A stretch of DNA of 64,000 nucleotides from Burkholderiaceae bacterium (GTDB lineage: Bacteria > Pseudomonadota > Gammaproteobacteria > Burkholderiales > Burkholderiaceae_C), in the NCBI GenBank assembly GCA_023954095.1, contig JAMLIQ010000009.1, positions 1-64,000 on the forward strand, in the 5' to 3' direction. This document shows, piece after piece, positions 1-8,544 of this stretch. The notes beneath the pieces were generated by a model. The model did not search any database. It saw only the letters and a list, made by a program, of their open reading frames with translations, and was not told the DNA's origin. Numbering within the stretch: position 1 is the stretch's first letter; each line of letters opens with the position of its first letter. The position numbers were made by a program, and so were the translations under genes.

Positions 1-46
1 TTAGCGAATCCTGCACCTTCAGACGAAGATTTTTCATACCGATCAT

Positions 47-122
47 TCCTCGATAGCTCAGTCGGTAGAGCGCCGGACTGTTAATCCGTAGGTCCCTGGT
101 TCGAGCCCAGGTCGAGGAGCCA
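47..122 (+). tRNA. tRNA-Asn (anticodon GTT)
   Basis: A complete 76-nt cloverleaf is visible. The acceptor strand TCCTCGA pairs with TCGAGGA, the T-arm is GGTTCGAGCC, and the anticodon loop CTGTTAA holds GTT at 80-82. The 3' CCA is encoded. The gene is the integration target: its 3' end is the left attachment site. The antisense strand carries the last codons and the stop of the serine integrase, the stop lying opposite the anticodon. Its own terminator now sits 45 kb away at 45361-45395. Confidence 0.97.
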
Positions 123-1649
123 TTTATCGGCACCGCGAACCTTTGCGCGGTTGTCCAGCCGCACAAGGCATTCCGGGTGGTAGTCCACCAGGACCTCATC
201 GCCGGCCACTGTTATCTCCTTCACGAATGCACCCAGAAACTCGCGGAGTTTCTTTGGATCGGTGCAGTCCATGACGATGCCACGCAGCACTTCCGCCACG
301 TCTGCCGGGTCGATGTCGGGCATTTCTGCGGCGGGGATGGGCTCGTTCTCGAGATCCAGCAGCGATTCCTCCAGCGTCTTGATGCGCTGATTCCATTCAC
401 GGAGCCGGGCCGTCAGGTCGCCCAGGTTCGGGGCGTCCTGGCCGTGTAGTTCCAGCACGGAGTAGAGATTGGCCCGCGACTTCTCGGCCGCACGCATTTC
501 CGCCACCAGGGCGGTACGCATGCCGGCGCGCTCCTGCACCCATTGGCCGCGCCTGGCCTGGGCCTGTTGCACGATGTCGGTCATCCTGTCGGGCGTCAGC
601 ACCTGGTCGAGCAGTTCCGACAGCATCCATTCATCGAACAGCTCGGCGCGCACGCGCTTGAAGCCGCAGGCCTTCTTTCCCGACAGGGAATTCCTGCAGC
701 CGTAGTAGTGGTACGTGCGGCCCCGGCCGGTACCGCTGCAGGTCTGTAGGCTGGCGCCACAGTCTCCGCACCGCAGCAGCCCGGTGAAGGCGAAATTGCT
801 GCGCGGCTGGCCGCCGACGTTGCTCGGGCTTCTGTCAGTTTTCATCTTCTGCACCTTCTCGAAGTCCTCGGGGTCGACCAGCGGCGTGTGGTTTGGCACC
901 CGCACCCAGTCCTCCTGGGGGTTCTGCGCGCGCTTGGTGGTGCGGTTGAACACCGTCCAGCCGGCATAAATCTGGTTCCTGATGATGTATGTCAGGGAAT
1001 TCTTGGTCCACGGCTTGCCCCGCCGCGTCAGGCCCTGCGCGTTCAGGTTCATGGCGATCAGCTTCGCGCCACAGCCCTGCAACGACATGGAAAAAATCTG
1101 CTTCACGATCGCGGCCTCGGTGGGGTGCTCGGTCAGCCGCTTGCGCTTGCCGTCCTGCACGGCCACGTAGCCGAAGGGGACCGTCCCCCCCAGAAAGAAG
1201 CCATCCCGTGCCGCCTTGAGCATGGAGCGGCGCGTGTCGCTGGCCACCTGGCGGGAATAGCGCTCATCGATGACGGCGCCGATGGCGTCGATGAACCAGC
1301 CATCGTCCGTGCGCAGGTCTACCTCGGTGTTCGAGTAGATCAGGCGCGTGCCATAGCGCGCCAGCAGGCCCTTGTAGTGACCGGCGTCAAGGTGGTTGCG
1401 CGCGAACCTGCTGGAAGACCAGCAGATGAAGTAATCGATGTTCATCACCGCGCAGTAGTTCAGCGCGTCCTGGAAGGACGGGCGCCGGTCGGTGGTGCCG
1501 GATATACCGCCATCCACGAACACCTTGGTGACGGTGGCGTCCAGCGCCGCCGCCTTCGTGCGGCAATGGTCGATCTGGCTTTCCACCGGCAGGCCATCGT
1601 CGGCCTGGCGCTTGGTGCTCACGCGGGCATAGATAACGGCGCGCTTCAT
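81..1649 (-). CDS. Large serine recombinase (phage integrase)
   Basis: 522 residues. It integrates and excises the phage through a 5'-phosphoserine intermediate. The N-terminal resolvase domain starts YARVS with the nucleophile Ser11, and carries GISGT and SSSRFARN. A recombinase domain follows (VPFGY near residue 160). Then comes a zinc ribbon (CGDCG, a later C, and ACGF at about 295-335), a coiled coil at about 370-430 and a C-terminal tail. The start overlaps the upstream gene by ATGA. The last 12 residues and the stop are encoded on the antisense strand of the host tRNA. In the excised circle the frame would instead enter 45250-45347, giving about 543 residues. Serine integrases using a tRNA gene are uncommon; most tRNA integrators are tyrosine recombinases. 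Confidence 0.95.
   Translation of the reverse strand: MKRAVIYARVSTKRQADDGLPVESQIDHCRTKAAALDATVTKVFVDGGISGTTDRRPSFQDALNYCAVMNIDYFICWSSSRFARNHLDAGHYKGLLARYGTRLIYSNTEVDLRTDDGWFIDAIGAVIDERYSRQVASDTRRSMLKAARDGFFLGGTVPFGYVAVQDGKRKRLTEHPTEAAIVKQIFSMSLQGCGAKLIAMNLNAQGLTRRGKPWTKNSLTYIIRNQIYAGWTVFNRTTKRAQNPQEDWVRVPNHTPLVDPEDFEKVQKMKTDRSPSNVGGQPRSNFAFTGLLRCGDCGASLQTCSGTGRGRTYHYYGCRNSLSGKKACGFKRVRAELFDEWMLSELLDQVLTPDRMTDIVQQAQARRGQWVQERAGMRTALVAEMRAAEKSRANLYSVLELHGQDAPNLGDLTARLREWNQRIKTLEESLLDLENEPIPAAEMPDIDPADVAEVLRGIVMDCTDPKKLREFLGAFVKEITVAGDEVLVDYHPECLVRLDNRAKVRGADKWLLDLGSNQGPTD
106..125. repeat. attL, tRNA side of the direct repeat
   Basis: CCCAGGTCGAGGAGCCATTT matches 45338-45357 at 18 of 20 bases; the mismatches are at 113 and 115. 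The identical core is GGAGCCATTT (116-125). Left of the core is host tRNA; right of it is phage sequence. Imperfect flanks are expected for a serine integrase, where attB and attP need share only a short crossover. Confidence 0.85.
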
Positions 1650-2131
1650 GCTCGGACTCTACGCGGCTTGGCCAGGCGGCGAATGTGAGAAGCGCTCAGG
1701 TTCTCACCAATGACCCGCGACACGCGATCGCGGATCTCCCGGTCCGACAGCCCGGCGTCTGCCAGCGCCTCGATAAACCGGTTGCGCTGGTACCGCTGGA
1801 AGCTGGAATACCGGCGCAACTGCACCTCGATCATGGATTCCGTGTCGCTGCGCAGCTCGACCGCGGCATCCAGGCGGCGCCACATCCGCATGAACGCCTC
1901 GTATCCCAGGTCGTGGGCCACGTCGAGCCACACCTGGGGCAGACCCATGTCGGCCAGCTCGCGGAATTTCGCATCGGTCCAAAGCTGGGCCGGGGTGCAT
2001 TCATCCAGGTACCCTCCCCCCCCTGCCGTGGGCAGGCCGCCGCCCTGCCGGGCCCCCACCCCCTCGCCGTGCACCTGCTCCACCCAGTCCACCTGCGCGC
2101 CTGCACGCTTTCCACTTCGCTTTTCATGCAT
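1646..2131 (-). CDS. Small HTH protein upstream of the integrase (Mor-like?)
   Basis: 161 residues from the ATG at 2131; a longer start at 2161 is possible. The C-terminal half reads as a compact helical domain ending in a helix-turn-helix-like stretch (LSDREIRDRVSRV, then LSASHIRRL). The layout vaguely recalls the Mor/C transcription activators, which is only a resemblance. Its stop overlaps the integrase start (ATGA at 1646-1649), so the two are translationally coupled. It could be a directionality factor or regulator for the integrase. That role is inferred from position only. Confidence 0.6.
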   Translation of the reverse strand: MHEKRSGKRAGAQVDWVEQVHGEGVGARQGGGLPTAGGGGYLDECTPAQLWTDAKFRELADMGLPQVWLDVAHDLGYEAFMRMWRRLDAAVELRSDTESMIEVQLRRYSSFQRYQRNRFIEALADAGLSDREIRDRVSRVIGENLSASHIRRLAKPRRVRA

Positions 2132-2381
2132 GCTGCGCCCCCCGTGCCAGAGGGAGGCCATGCGCCCGCACTTCGCATTTCGACAGAGTGCGCAGTGGCA
2201 TCCCCGTGCGAGTCAGGCCGTTCTTGTTACAGGTTGCGGGATGGCGCGAGACCCCCTGTGCATGCCGGGGCTTCGGCTCCCGCAGGTTGACGGAACCGCG
2301 TTTGTGTGTACATGCGCTACGGATGGGCATATGGGTTCAGGGCTTGATGCCGTGGAGAAATTTGGGGGAGGTGCTGCTGGC

Positions 2382-3407
2382 TCAGCCAGGCAGGCGCTTG
2401 AGCAGCTCGCTCACGGGCGTGCGCATCTTGGAAAGCGGGCTGTGCGCGTCCACGATGGACGTCTTCTTGCGGATACTCAACTCGGTGTAGATGGCCGTGC
2501 TCTTGGGGTCGGCGTGCCCCATGAGGTTCTGCACCGAAAGCGTGGGCACGTCGCCCTCTGTCAACTCGGTGCCGAACAGGTGGCGCATGGCGTGCGGGTG
2601 CAGCTGCTGGGCCGGGATGCCCAGGGCCGTGCCGTAGTTCTGCACGATGTCATGCACCGACTGGCGGCTGAGCCGACGCTCCTCGCCCCGGAATGCATGC
2701 TCGGCCACCGTGCTGTTGCGGGTGGACACGAACAGCACCTTGTCCGGGCGGCCCTGCCGGTTCACCGTCTCGCGGTCGATCTCGGCCAGATCCTCGTGCC
2801 CCAGGTACACGAGCAGGATGGCCTCGGCCTCGCGCGGCAGCGGCAGCAGGCGCTGGCGGTCCCCCTTCTCGGTCACCCGCAGGTACATGCGCGACCGCCC
2901 GTTCAGCGTGTCGCGGTACAGGTCCCCCTCGTTCAGCCCCACCAGGCCCGACACGCGCAGGCCTGCGCCAAGCAGCACATGCAGGATGGCCGAATCCCGG
3001 ATGCCCTTGAAGGTGCCCAGATCCGGCGCGTTCATCAGCCGCTCGGCGTTGGCCAGGGTGATGACATTGGGCAGCGACAGCCCCGTGCGGGGGTGCTCCA
3101 GCGCCTTGGCGGCGTTGCGGTCGATCAGCCCGCGCACCTGGCACCACTGATAGAACCCACGCACCGCTGATATATAGGGCTTGCGGCTGCGGGCCACCAC
3201 GCCCTTGCGGTGCAGCCACAGGCCGCAGAACACATCCAGCTCCTCCCCCGTGGCCTCCAGCAAGGGGCGCCCTTGCATGAATTCCTTGAGCCGCGCCATC
3301 GCCAGCTTGTACGCCTCCAGCGTGCGGGCACTGCGGTTCTGGTTCATCCGCATGTATTCCATCCACGCATCAATCGCCAGGTCATCCGTCCAACCATTAC
3401 CCGCCAT
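2382..3407 (-). CDS. Tyrosine recombinase (XerC/D-like phage integrase family)
   Basis: 341 residues from the ATG at 3407, chosen because GGAGGTG lies six bases upstream; the frame is open further to 3506. The N-terminal SAM-like core-binding domain is at about 10-100. The catalytic set is complete: Arg in GLRVSGL, Lys in TEKGDRQ, His-x-x-Arg in HAMRH, His in GHADPKS and Tyr in AIYTE. It lies beside the putative origin and not at an att site, because the prophage ends fit the serine integrase. A multimer-resolution role is therefore possible, but so is an inherited second integrase. Confidence 0.9.
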   Translation of the reverse strand: MAGNGWTDDLAIDAWMEYMRMNQNRSARTLEAYKLAMARLKEFMQGRPLLEATGEELDVFCGLWLHRKGVVARSRKPYISAVRGFYQWCQVRGLIDRNAAKALEHPRTGLSLPNVITLANAERLMNAPDLGTFKGIRDSAILHVLLGAGLRVSGLVGLNEGDLYRDTLNGRSRMYLRVTEKGDRQRLLPLPREAEAILLVYLGHEDLAEIDRETVNRQGRPDKVLFVSTRNSTVAEHAFRGEERRLSRQSVHDIVQNYGTALGIPAQQLHPHAMRHLFGTELTEGDVPTLSVQNLMGHADPKSTAIYTELSIRKKTSIVDAHSPLSKMRTPVSELLKRLPG

Positions 3408-3453
3408 GGGCACCTCCAGAAACGACGGCCGCGGGGGGTACACAGGCATTTCT

Positions 3454-3820
3454 ACCTGTGGACCGTGGATCAGACCCCAGACCAGCCGCAAACCCGCGCC
3501 ACACAAGGCTTTTGCTCAGAAAAACATCCACGGAAAACCCGTGGGGCACAGCACCAACCTGTGGACACACTTTGTTACACGAAAACGAACCTGTGGATGC
3601 CCTTCGTCGCCCGGCCGTCCTCTCTTTCCTCTCCCTCTCCTCTAAAAGAAGAAGAAGAAGAGAAGAAGATGGCCCGCGCACCGAAAAATGCACATGTGGA
3701 GAAAACAGGCAAACCCGTGGGGAAAACAGATCAACCCATGGGGATTGGGCATCGACCTGGGAGGCTCCAGCCTTAGAACCATGCGGGTTTCGGCCAAAAA
3801 CAGGCGCCCATCCACGGGTT
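3454..3820. other. Putative phage replication origin with iteron-like repeats
   Basis: The 630 bases between 3408 and 4037 hold no convincing gene. They hold repeats of consensus AACCYGTGGRNA. Direct copies start at 3454, 3536, 3556, 3588, 3692, 3712 and 3733. Inverted copies lie at 3524-3533 and 3807-3820, and a weaker direct copy at 3755. Several starts are 20-21 or 32 bases apart, so they face the same side of the helix. The two clusters flank a pyrimidine tract (about 3617-3643) followed by a purine tract (3644-3669). TGTGGA also resembles the DnaA box core. The primase-helicase gene is close by. Confidence 0.6.
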
Positions 3821-4037
3821 ATTGGAGGTATGCCCACCCACCGGCATTGCAAATAGCTATGCCGCCCCCCCCTGCCTCTCAGGGTTGCCCCCAATGTCAG
3901 CGGCGCTTTCTGCGCTGGGGGGTACGGGGGGCGAAGCAGGCGAGCGATGCGCCCTGCGCATGAATCCAGATCAGCCGCTACGCGGCCAACAGGGTGCGCC
4001 TGGCGGCGCTGGAGGCTCTGGAAGATGGGGGGGCGGG

Positions 4038-4922
4038 TCATGGGCACACCTCCATCGCCGGGGCTGCATCGAGGCCTCCGAACAGCCCGCCAGCGGCGCT
4101 GGCCAGCGCGTCAGCGCACGCCGGATTCAGCCAGACCACCTCGGTGCGCGAACGCGCACCATCGGCCAGCGCGCGGCGCTCATGCCGCTCCCAGCCTGCA
4201 TACAGATCGCGGTCGTACAGGTCGCATGGGTAGCCCGACACCACCACCATCCCTTTCACCTGGTGGAGATGCTCAGCCAGGGCCGCGTGGTCCTCGTCGG
4301 TCATCTCATGCCGGTAGCCGCTACACTTCCCATAGGCAGGCTGGGTGAGCATCCGGGACCTGGTGCTGAACACGTAGGGGGGATCAGCGTAGATCAGCGT
4401 AGAGGCGCTGTCGTGCTGCTGGATGCACCTGGTGGCCTCTCCACACTCCAGGATGACGCCGCGCAGGCGCTCGGTGATCGCTGGCAACGCCTCGGGGAAG
4501 TTCCGCCAGTCGTGCGCCGGCGTGGTGTGGGAGCGGTTGCTGTTGGACCGGAAACCTGTCGATTTACCGCTCGCGCCGCCTGAACCGAATCCAAGGAACG
4601 AGCGAACCGCTGTGCGGCGCGCCTGTTCCAGCGGATCCGGGCTCGGCAGGTAAGACCGCTCGAACTCCAGCCGCGAGAAAGGGGTGAGGTGCAGCGCCGT
4701 GCGCAGCTCGTCGCCGCGGTCTCGAAGCACCTGAAAGTAGTTCAGAAGCTCGGCGTCGAGGTCGTTGTAAACCTCGGCGTGGCATCGCGCCTTCATCAGG
4801 AGCACGCTGCCGCCACCGCCGAACGGCTCCACGTACACACGATGCGGCGGAAAGAAACGCATCACCCACGAAGCCAGCCGGAACTTGCCTCCGTGGTAGC
4901 GCAGGGCGGGCCGGGTCACCAT
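4038..4922 (-). CDS. Orphan DNA N6-adenine methyltransferase (Dam-like, D12 class)
   Basis: 294 residues. The SAM-binding motif I appears as VEPFGGGGSVLL near residue 31 and the catalytic motif as YADPPY near 185. The N-terminal RYHGGK is typical of alpha-type adenine methyltransferases. The ATG lies inside the last codons of the primase gene (7-nt overlap), so translation is coupled. No restriction endonuclease gene is near. It is probably a phage self-protection or regulatory methylase. The target sequence cannot be read from the protein. Confidence 0.92.
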   Translation of the reverse strand: MVTRPALRYHGGKFRLASWVMRFFPPHRVYVEPFGGGGSVLLMKARCHAEVYNDLDAELLNYFQVLRDRGDELRTALHLTPFSRLEFERSYLPSPDPLEQARRTAVRSFLGFGSGGASGKSTGFRSNSNRSHTTPAHDWRNFPEALPAITERLRGVILECGEATRCIQQHDSASTLIYADPPYVFSTRSRMLTQPAYGKCSGYRHEMTDEDHAALAEHLHQVKGMVVVSGYPCDLYDRDLYAGWERHERRALADGARSRTEVVWLNPACADALASAAGGLFGGLDAAPAMEVCP

Positions 4923-7795
4923 GGCACATCCCCCGGGTCGCTCTCCTCCTTCACCGGCACGGCCGCGTGCAGCCCGTACTGGCGCAGGGCCTCCAGCTTC
5001 ATGGCCACCATGTTCGACACGCGGGAGCCCTTCACCACGCGCTCCACCGCCATGGCGTGGCCGTCCTTCTCCAGCAGCACGCCGGCCGCCTGGAGCTGCT
5101 TCTTGAACACCCGGTCGCTCTTGACCGGCAGACCGTCCCAGAACTCGCGCAGCGTGGCCGTGGAGCTCATGTGGCTCATGACGTGCGACGTGCGCACACA
5201 CAGCACCGGCACCTCGTCGATGGAATCGAACTCGTAGGGGTAGCGGAAGGTGTGCTGCGCGATCTCGCTCAGCAGCTTCTCGGTGATCCAGGCCCAGGGC
5301 TGGCGGTCGCTCACGCTCTCGCCGATGTGGGCGTTCATCTCGGCCGTCAGGTCGCCCAGGAAGTGGCCCGTGTCCTCGTGCAGGCCGGCAAACTCGCACA
5401 GCAGGTGCCAGGCGGCGGCCACGGCAGCGTAGTTGTGCACCATGCGCTCGGCACCGGCATCCTGGGTGCTAGCCACGCAGCTTGCCGACATGCGCTCCAC
5501 CATGTCCTCGTGCAGCTTGCGCACCCGGGCCTTGTCCTTGCGGGTCAGGAACAGCAGCCACTGCTTCACCGGGAACACGGGCAAGTCCTGGGGCATTTCG
5601 GGGCCGCGGCGAACCTTGGTCAGCTCGCTGCGCACCACCTTGCCCTGCAGGCTCTGCACCGGCACGTCCTCACCGGCCAGCAGCACGGGCGCGCACAGCA
5701 GGTAGTCGATCAGGTCGGCGCCCCGGCGGGTGTGCTCGTACTGGTAGCACTCCTGCAGGTTGTGCACCGCCTTGTTGATGATGTCCTGCTTGTTCGCGCT
5801 CATCTCGCCCCAGCCCACGGGGTGGCTGGTGTAGCTCACGCTCGTGAGCTGGCGGAACTCCGTCTGCAGGCTCTGGCGGCTGCTCATCACCATGGCGATG
5901 GCGCGCTCCAGGCGCTTGACCAGCGTGCTCTTGCCGGTGCCCTTCTCGGCCTGCATCACGAAATGCGGCCAGAACCCCAGGAAGGCCTTGAGGTGCGCCC
6001 CCAGGCCCCACACCAGCGGGATCATGGCCGCGTTGTCGCGGAAAGTGCTCTGGAACTGCCCCAGCACCGCCCGGGCATCGTCCATGGTGCCGCTGGGGAA
6101 CACCAGGTCGCTGTACGGGCACTGCTGGCGCGCGTCGGTGAAAAAGCAGTCCGGCCCCTCGTTCACCACCGGGCGGCCGTCGCGCCAGGCCAGGCCCACG
6201 AAGTTGATCGCCTCGCGCGCGCCGATGTGCGACGCCCGCTCCCACACGTTCACCAGCCGGGCAAAAGCCGTGGGGGCGTAGATGGGGCCCAGCTTCTTCC
6301 ACACGTCCTGGTTGTGCAGCTTCTCATCGTCCACCACGCGGCGCTGCAGCACCGGGCCGTGGCGCGCCACCTGCACCGAGAGGGCGAACACCGTGCGGGG
6401 GGCGTTGTCCGGGTCGCCCGTCATGGTCGACGTGGGCGATGCAATCTGCACCCGGCTCACCGCCGCCACGCGGAAGCCGCAGATGTCGGCATACGACACC
6501 TTCTCCTCGCCCGTCTCGCTGTCGCGCTCGATCGCCTTGATCGCCCGGGTGAAATCCGGCTCCACCCGGTATTTGCCGTAGGCGTGAAAGTCGTGCGTGG
6601 GCAGCCAGATGCGCTGCTTGCCGGGGCGGTAGCTCTTGGTCGGCAGGCCCGGAATGGCGCACTCCTCCAGCACCTTGAGCGCGTTGCCCAGGCCCTCGGC
6701 CCCACGCACCTGCAGCAGGTCGTTCAGGTCGTTCACCGGCTCATCGCCGTGCGTCCAGCCCTGCTGGTCCACCAGCAGGCAGGCAATGTCCAGCCCCGTC
6801 AGGATCTCATGCATGCGCCAGGCGGCCAGCGGGCCGGGGCAAAAGCCCTTGTGCTCGCCCTGCTCCTGCGGCTTGTGGTCGTTGTCGAAGGCCAGGATCA
6901 CCATCTTCCCCCGCAGGAAAGACCAGTCCCCGCCCTCGAGGGTCTGTGAGCCGCGCACCGCCAGCGCCGCCATGCCCGGCACCTGGGCCGAATCCACGCT
7001 CAGCGCGTTGATGGCGCTCTCCACCACCACCACCGTGCGCGCCGCCATCAGCTTGCGCCAGTCCGCCGTCCACGGCGCGCCCACCTTCTCGCCCTGGCTG
7101 GTAGTCTTCTGGCCACCGTTCAGGTCCGCGTCGATGAAGCGCATGTCCACGCCCAGCACCCGGCCGTCGAGGCGCGAACGCACGATGAACGCCGCCGCCA
7201 GCCCGCCATAGCCCACCTCACCCGGCGTGGCGCCCGGCTTGGTCCAGGTGTTCAGCCCCACCGTGCCGCGCTTGATGGCCGCCTCCACCACCGGCAGCGC
7301 CAGGTGCCGCTGGCCCTCCTCATGGCCGCACAGGTAGTTCAGCAGCAGCTCGCGCTGGTCGGACTTGGCCGCCGCCACGCATTTCTCGGCAATCCACTCC
7401 GCCAGCGTGGGCTGCGGGCGCGGGCCCAGCGCGGCAGCCGAAGGTGCCGGCGCCGGCACGCGGATGGACGGGTACAGCCCTGAAAGTTCCTTCACCGCCT
7501 CGATGAAATCCAGGTTGCGCGCCCACATCACCATGTCCACCGGGCCGCCGGTATCGCCCGTGCTCCAGTCCTTCCAGCGCTTGTTACTCCCGGCGGGGGC
7601 CTTCTCTGGCACATACACCGACACGCTCGGCGCCTGGTCCTTGTGGTGCGGGCTGCGGAAGTTGCCCGCCTTGCCCCCCGGCCGCTCCAGCCCCAGCCGC
7701 TCGGCCAGGTCTTCGCAGCAAATCTCCGCATTCAGCTTGGCTGCAAGGTCGGGCCGCTTGCCGCCTTGCGCTGATGTTGATCCGTTATTGCTCAT
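4916..7795 (-). CDS. Phage primase-helicase (Toprim plus DUF927-type ATPase)
   Basis: 959 residues. The N-terminal CHC2-like region keeps the order FRSPHHKDQAPS then WKDWSTGDTGG, but the classical zinc-binding cysteines are partly replaced. A Toprim-like domain follows: the acidic Glu is in VVESAINALS and the Asp pair in AFDND. The C-terminal half is a DUF927-like P-loop ATPase with Walker A EKGTGKSTL. Such fused proteins prime and unwind DNA in phages and integrative elements. It sits next to the iteron region and is the obvious replication initiator or helicase of this phage. Confidence 0.88.
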   Translation of the reverse strand: MSNNGSTSAQGGKRPDLAAKLNAEICCEDLAERLGLERPGGKAGNFRSPHHKDQAPSVSVYVPEKAPAGSNKRWKDWSTGDTGGPVDMVMWARNLDFIEAVKELSGLYPSIRVPAPAPSAAALGPRPQPTLAEWIAEKCVAAAKSDQRELLLNYLCGHEEGQRHLALPVVEAAIKRGTVGLNTWTKPGATPGEVGYGGLAAAFIVRSRLDGRVLGVDMRFIDADLNGGQKTTSQGEKVGAPWTADWRKLMAARTVVVVESAINALSVDSAQVPGMAALAVRGSQTLEGGDWSFLRGKMVILAFDNDHKPQEQGEHKGFCPGPLAAWRMHEILTGLDIACLLVDQQGWTHGDEPVNDLNDLLQVRGAEGLGNALKVLEECAIPGLPTKSYRPGKQRIWLPTHDFHAYGKYRVEPDFTRAIKAIERDSETGEEKVSYADICGFRVAAVSRVQIASPTSTMTGDPDNAPRTVFALSVQVARHGPVLQRRVVDDEKLHNQDVWKKLGPIYAPTAFARLVNVWERASHIGAREAINFVGLAWRDGRPVVNEGPDCFFTDARQQCPYSDLVFPSGTMDDARAVLGQFQSTFRDNAAMIPLVWGLGAHLKAFLGFWPHFVMQAEKGTGKSTLVKRLERAIAMVMSSRQSLQTEFRQLTSVSYTSHPVGWGEMSANKQDIINKAVHNLQECYQYEHTRRGADLIDYLLCAPVLLAGEDVPVQSLQGKVVRSELTKVRRGPEMPQDLPVFPVKQWLLFLTRKDKARVRKLHEDMVERMSASCVASTQDAGAERMVHNYAAVAAAWHLLCEFAGLHEDTGHFLGDLTAEMNAHIGESVSDRQPWAWITEKLLSEIAQHTFRYPYEFDSIDEVPVLCVRTSHVMSHMSSTATLREFWDGLPVKSDRVFKKQLQAAGVLLEKDGHAMAVERVVKGSRVSNMVAMKLEALRQYGLHAAVPVKEESDPGDVPW

Positions 7796-7853
7796 GTTTT
7801 TATAGCTGTAGACGCACAGCGGAAGTGCGTTGGAATCAAAAATGGCTGTAAAC

Positions 7854-8153
7854 CTATCGGGCGGCCTGGTACATCACCGCCAACCCCAGGTGCATGGCCA
7901 GGCCGTGCTCGATGGATGCGCCCCTCGAAGCGCTCCAGCCCGGCAGCAGGCAAATGGCGTCGCACGTCACCAGCTGCGCGATGGCCAGGCGCATGTACCC
8001 CGCCCACGATCCGCACGCCGGCGCCGCGTTCTCGGCCGGGTTCTCCACATGGAAGCCCTGCGCCCGCAGGCGCGCGGCCTCGGCGTGGAAGGCGGGGTAG
8101 TTGAAGTCGGGCAGGCCCGTCATGGGTCCTGCGATGTAGATGCGCCCGCTCAT
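7854..8153 (-). CDS. DUF4406 protein (nucleoside deoxyribosyltransferase-like)
   Basis: 99 residues. The N-terminus IYIAGPMTGLPDFNYPAF is the signature of the DUF4406 / nucleoside 2-deoxyribosyltransferase-like fold. LLPGWSASRGASIEH near the C-terminus is also typical. The ATG at 8153 overlaps the upstream stop (ATGA). Phage members are presumed to act on nucleotides, but the exact reaction is unknown. The frame is open further upstream, but that part lacks the family pattern. Confidence 0.8.
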   Translation of the reverse strand: MSGRIYIAGPMTGLPDFNYPAFHAEAARLRAQGFHVENPAENAAPACGSWAGYMRLAIAQLVTCDAICLLPGWSASRGASIEHGLAMHLGLAVMYQAAR

Positions 8154-8344
8154 GAGCCCCCCACCGGGAGAACCGTGGACAGAAACGCCAAAAGGAGTGC
8201 AAATCCGGCGAAGACAAGGAACCACTTGCCGACGAACTCAGCAAAGCGATCGCTCACGGACTGCCTGAACATCAGCGCTGCGCCCACAGTGAACACGGCA
8301 CAAATGCAGGCCAGCAGGACTGGGTAAAGCTGGCTCGGAGTCAT
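8150..8344 (-). CDS. Small two-segment membrane protein
   Basis: 64 residues. Hydrophobic stretches at about 7-25 (LYPVLLACICAVFTVG) and 40-60 (WFLVFAGFALLLAFLSTV) are separated by a charged loop. ATGA overlaps join it to both neighbours. No family recognised. Within the early operon it could be an exclusion or accessory membrane protein, but nothing in the sequence decides this. Confidence 0.6.
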   Translation of the reverse strand: MTPSQLYPVLLACICAVFTVGAALMFRQSVSDRFAEFVGKWFLVFAGFALLLAFLSTVLPVGGS

Positions 8345-8544
8345 GACGCGCGCCCCTTGCTCCGAAGCCACATGAAGTGCGGCGGATCGCCCGCCTCCTG
8401 GTACGTGGCCCACAGGCCAGCACCCACAGCACAGCGGGCCGGCCCCCCAGGGTTCAGCCCAGCGGCGCAGCACTGCGGGCAGGCGCCGTGGTGGGCCTGG
8501 TAGGCCTTATCGGCGGCGGGCCAGGCGCTGGGTTCGCTCACCAT
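8341..8544 (-). CDS. Small early protein with CxxC motif
   Basis: 67 residues. It has CPQCC and a further Cys in PARCAVGAG, so it may bind zinc. It starts inside the end of the upstream gene and overlaps the next by ATGA (8341-8344). No family recognised; support is the overlap pattern shared by the whole early operon. Confidence 0.5.
   Translation of the reverse strand: MVSEPSAWPAADKAYQAHHGACPQCCAAGLNPGGPARCAVGAGLWATYQEAGDPPHFMWLRSKGRAS

Noticed and set aside
2162..2381. Possible small gene or RNA between the HTH gene and the tyrosine recombinase
   Set aside because: A leftward 68-codon frame overlaps the HTH gene and has no protein-like features; no cloverleaf or strong hairpin could be drawn.
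3397..4047. Leftward 216-codon open frame across the origin-like region
   Set aside because: The product is dominated by translated purine and pyrimidine tracts and repeats (runs of Leu, Arg/Glu), has no domain, and lies over the iterons. Treated as non-coding.
4967..6949. Rightward 660-codon open frame
   Set aside because: Antisense to the primase-helicase; His/Gln/Val-rich composition is typical of a shadow frame in G+C-rich DNA.
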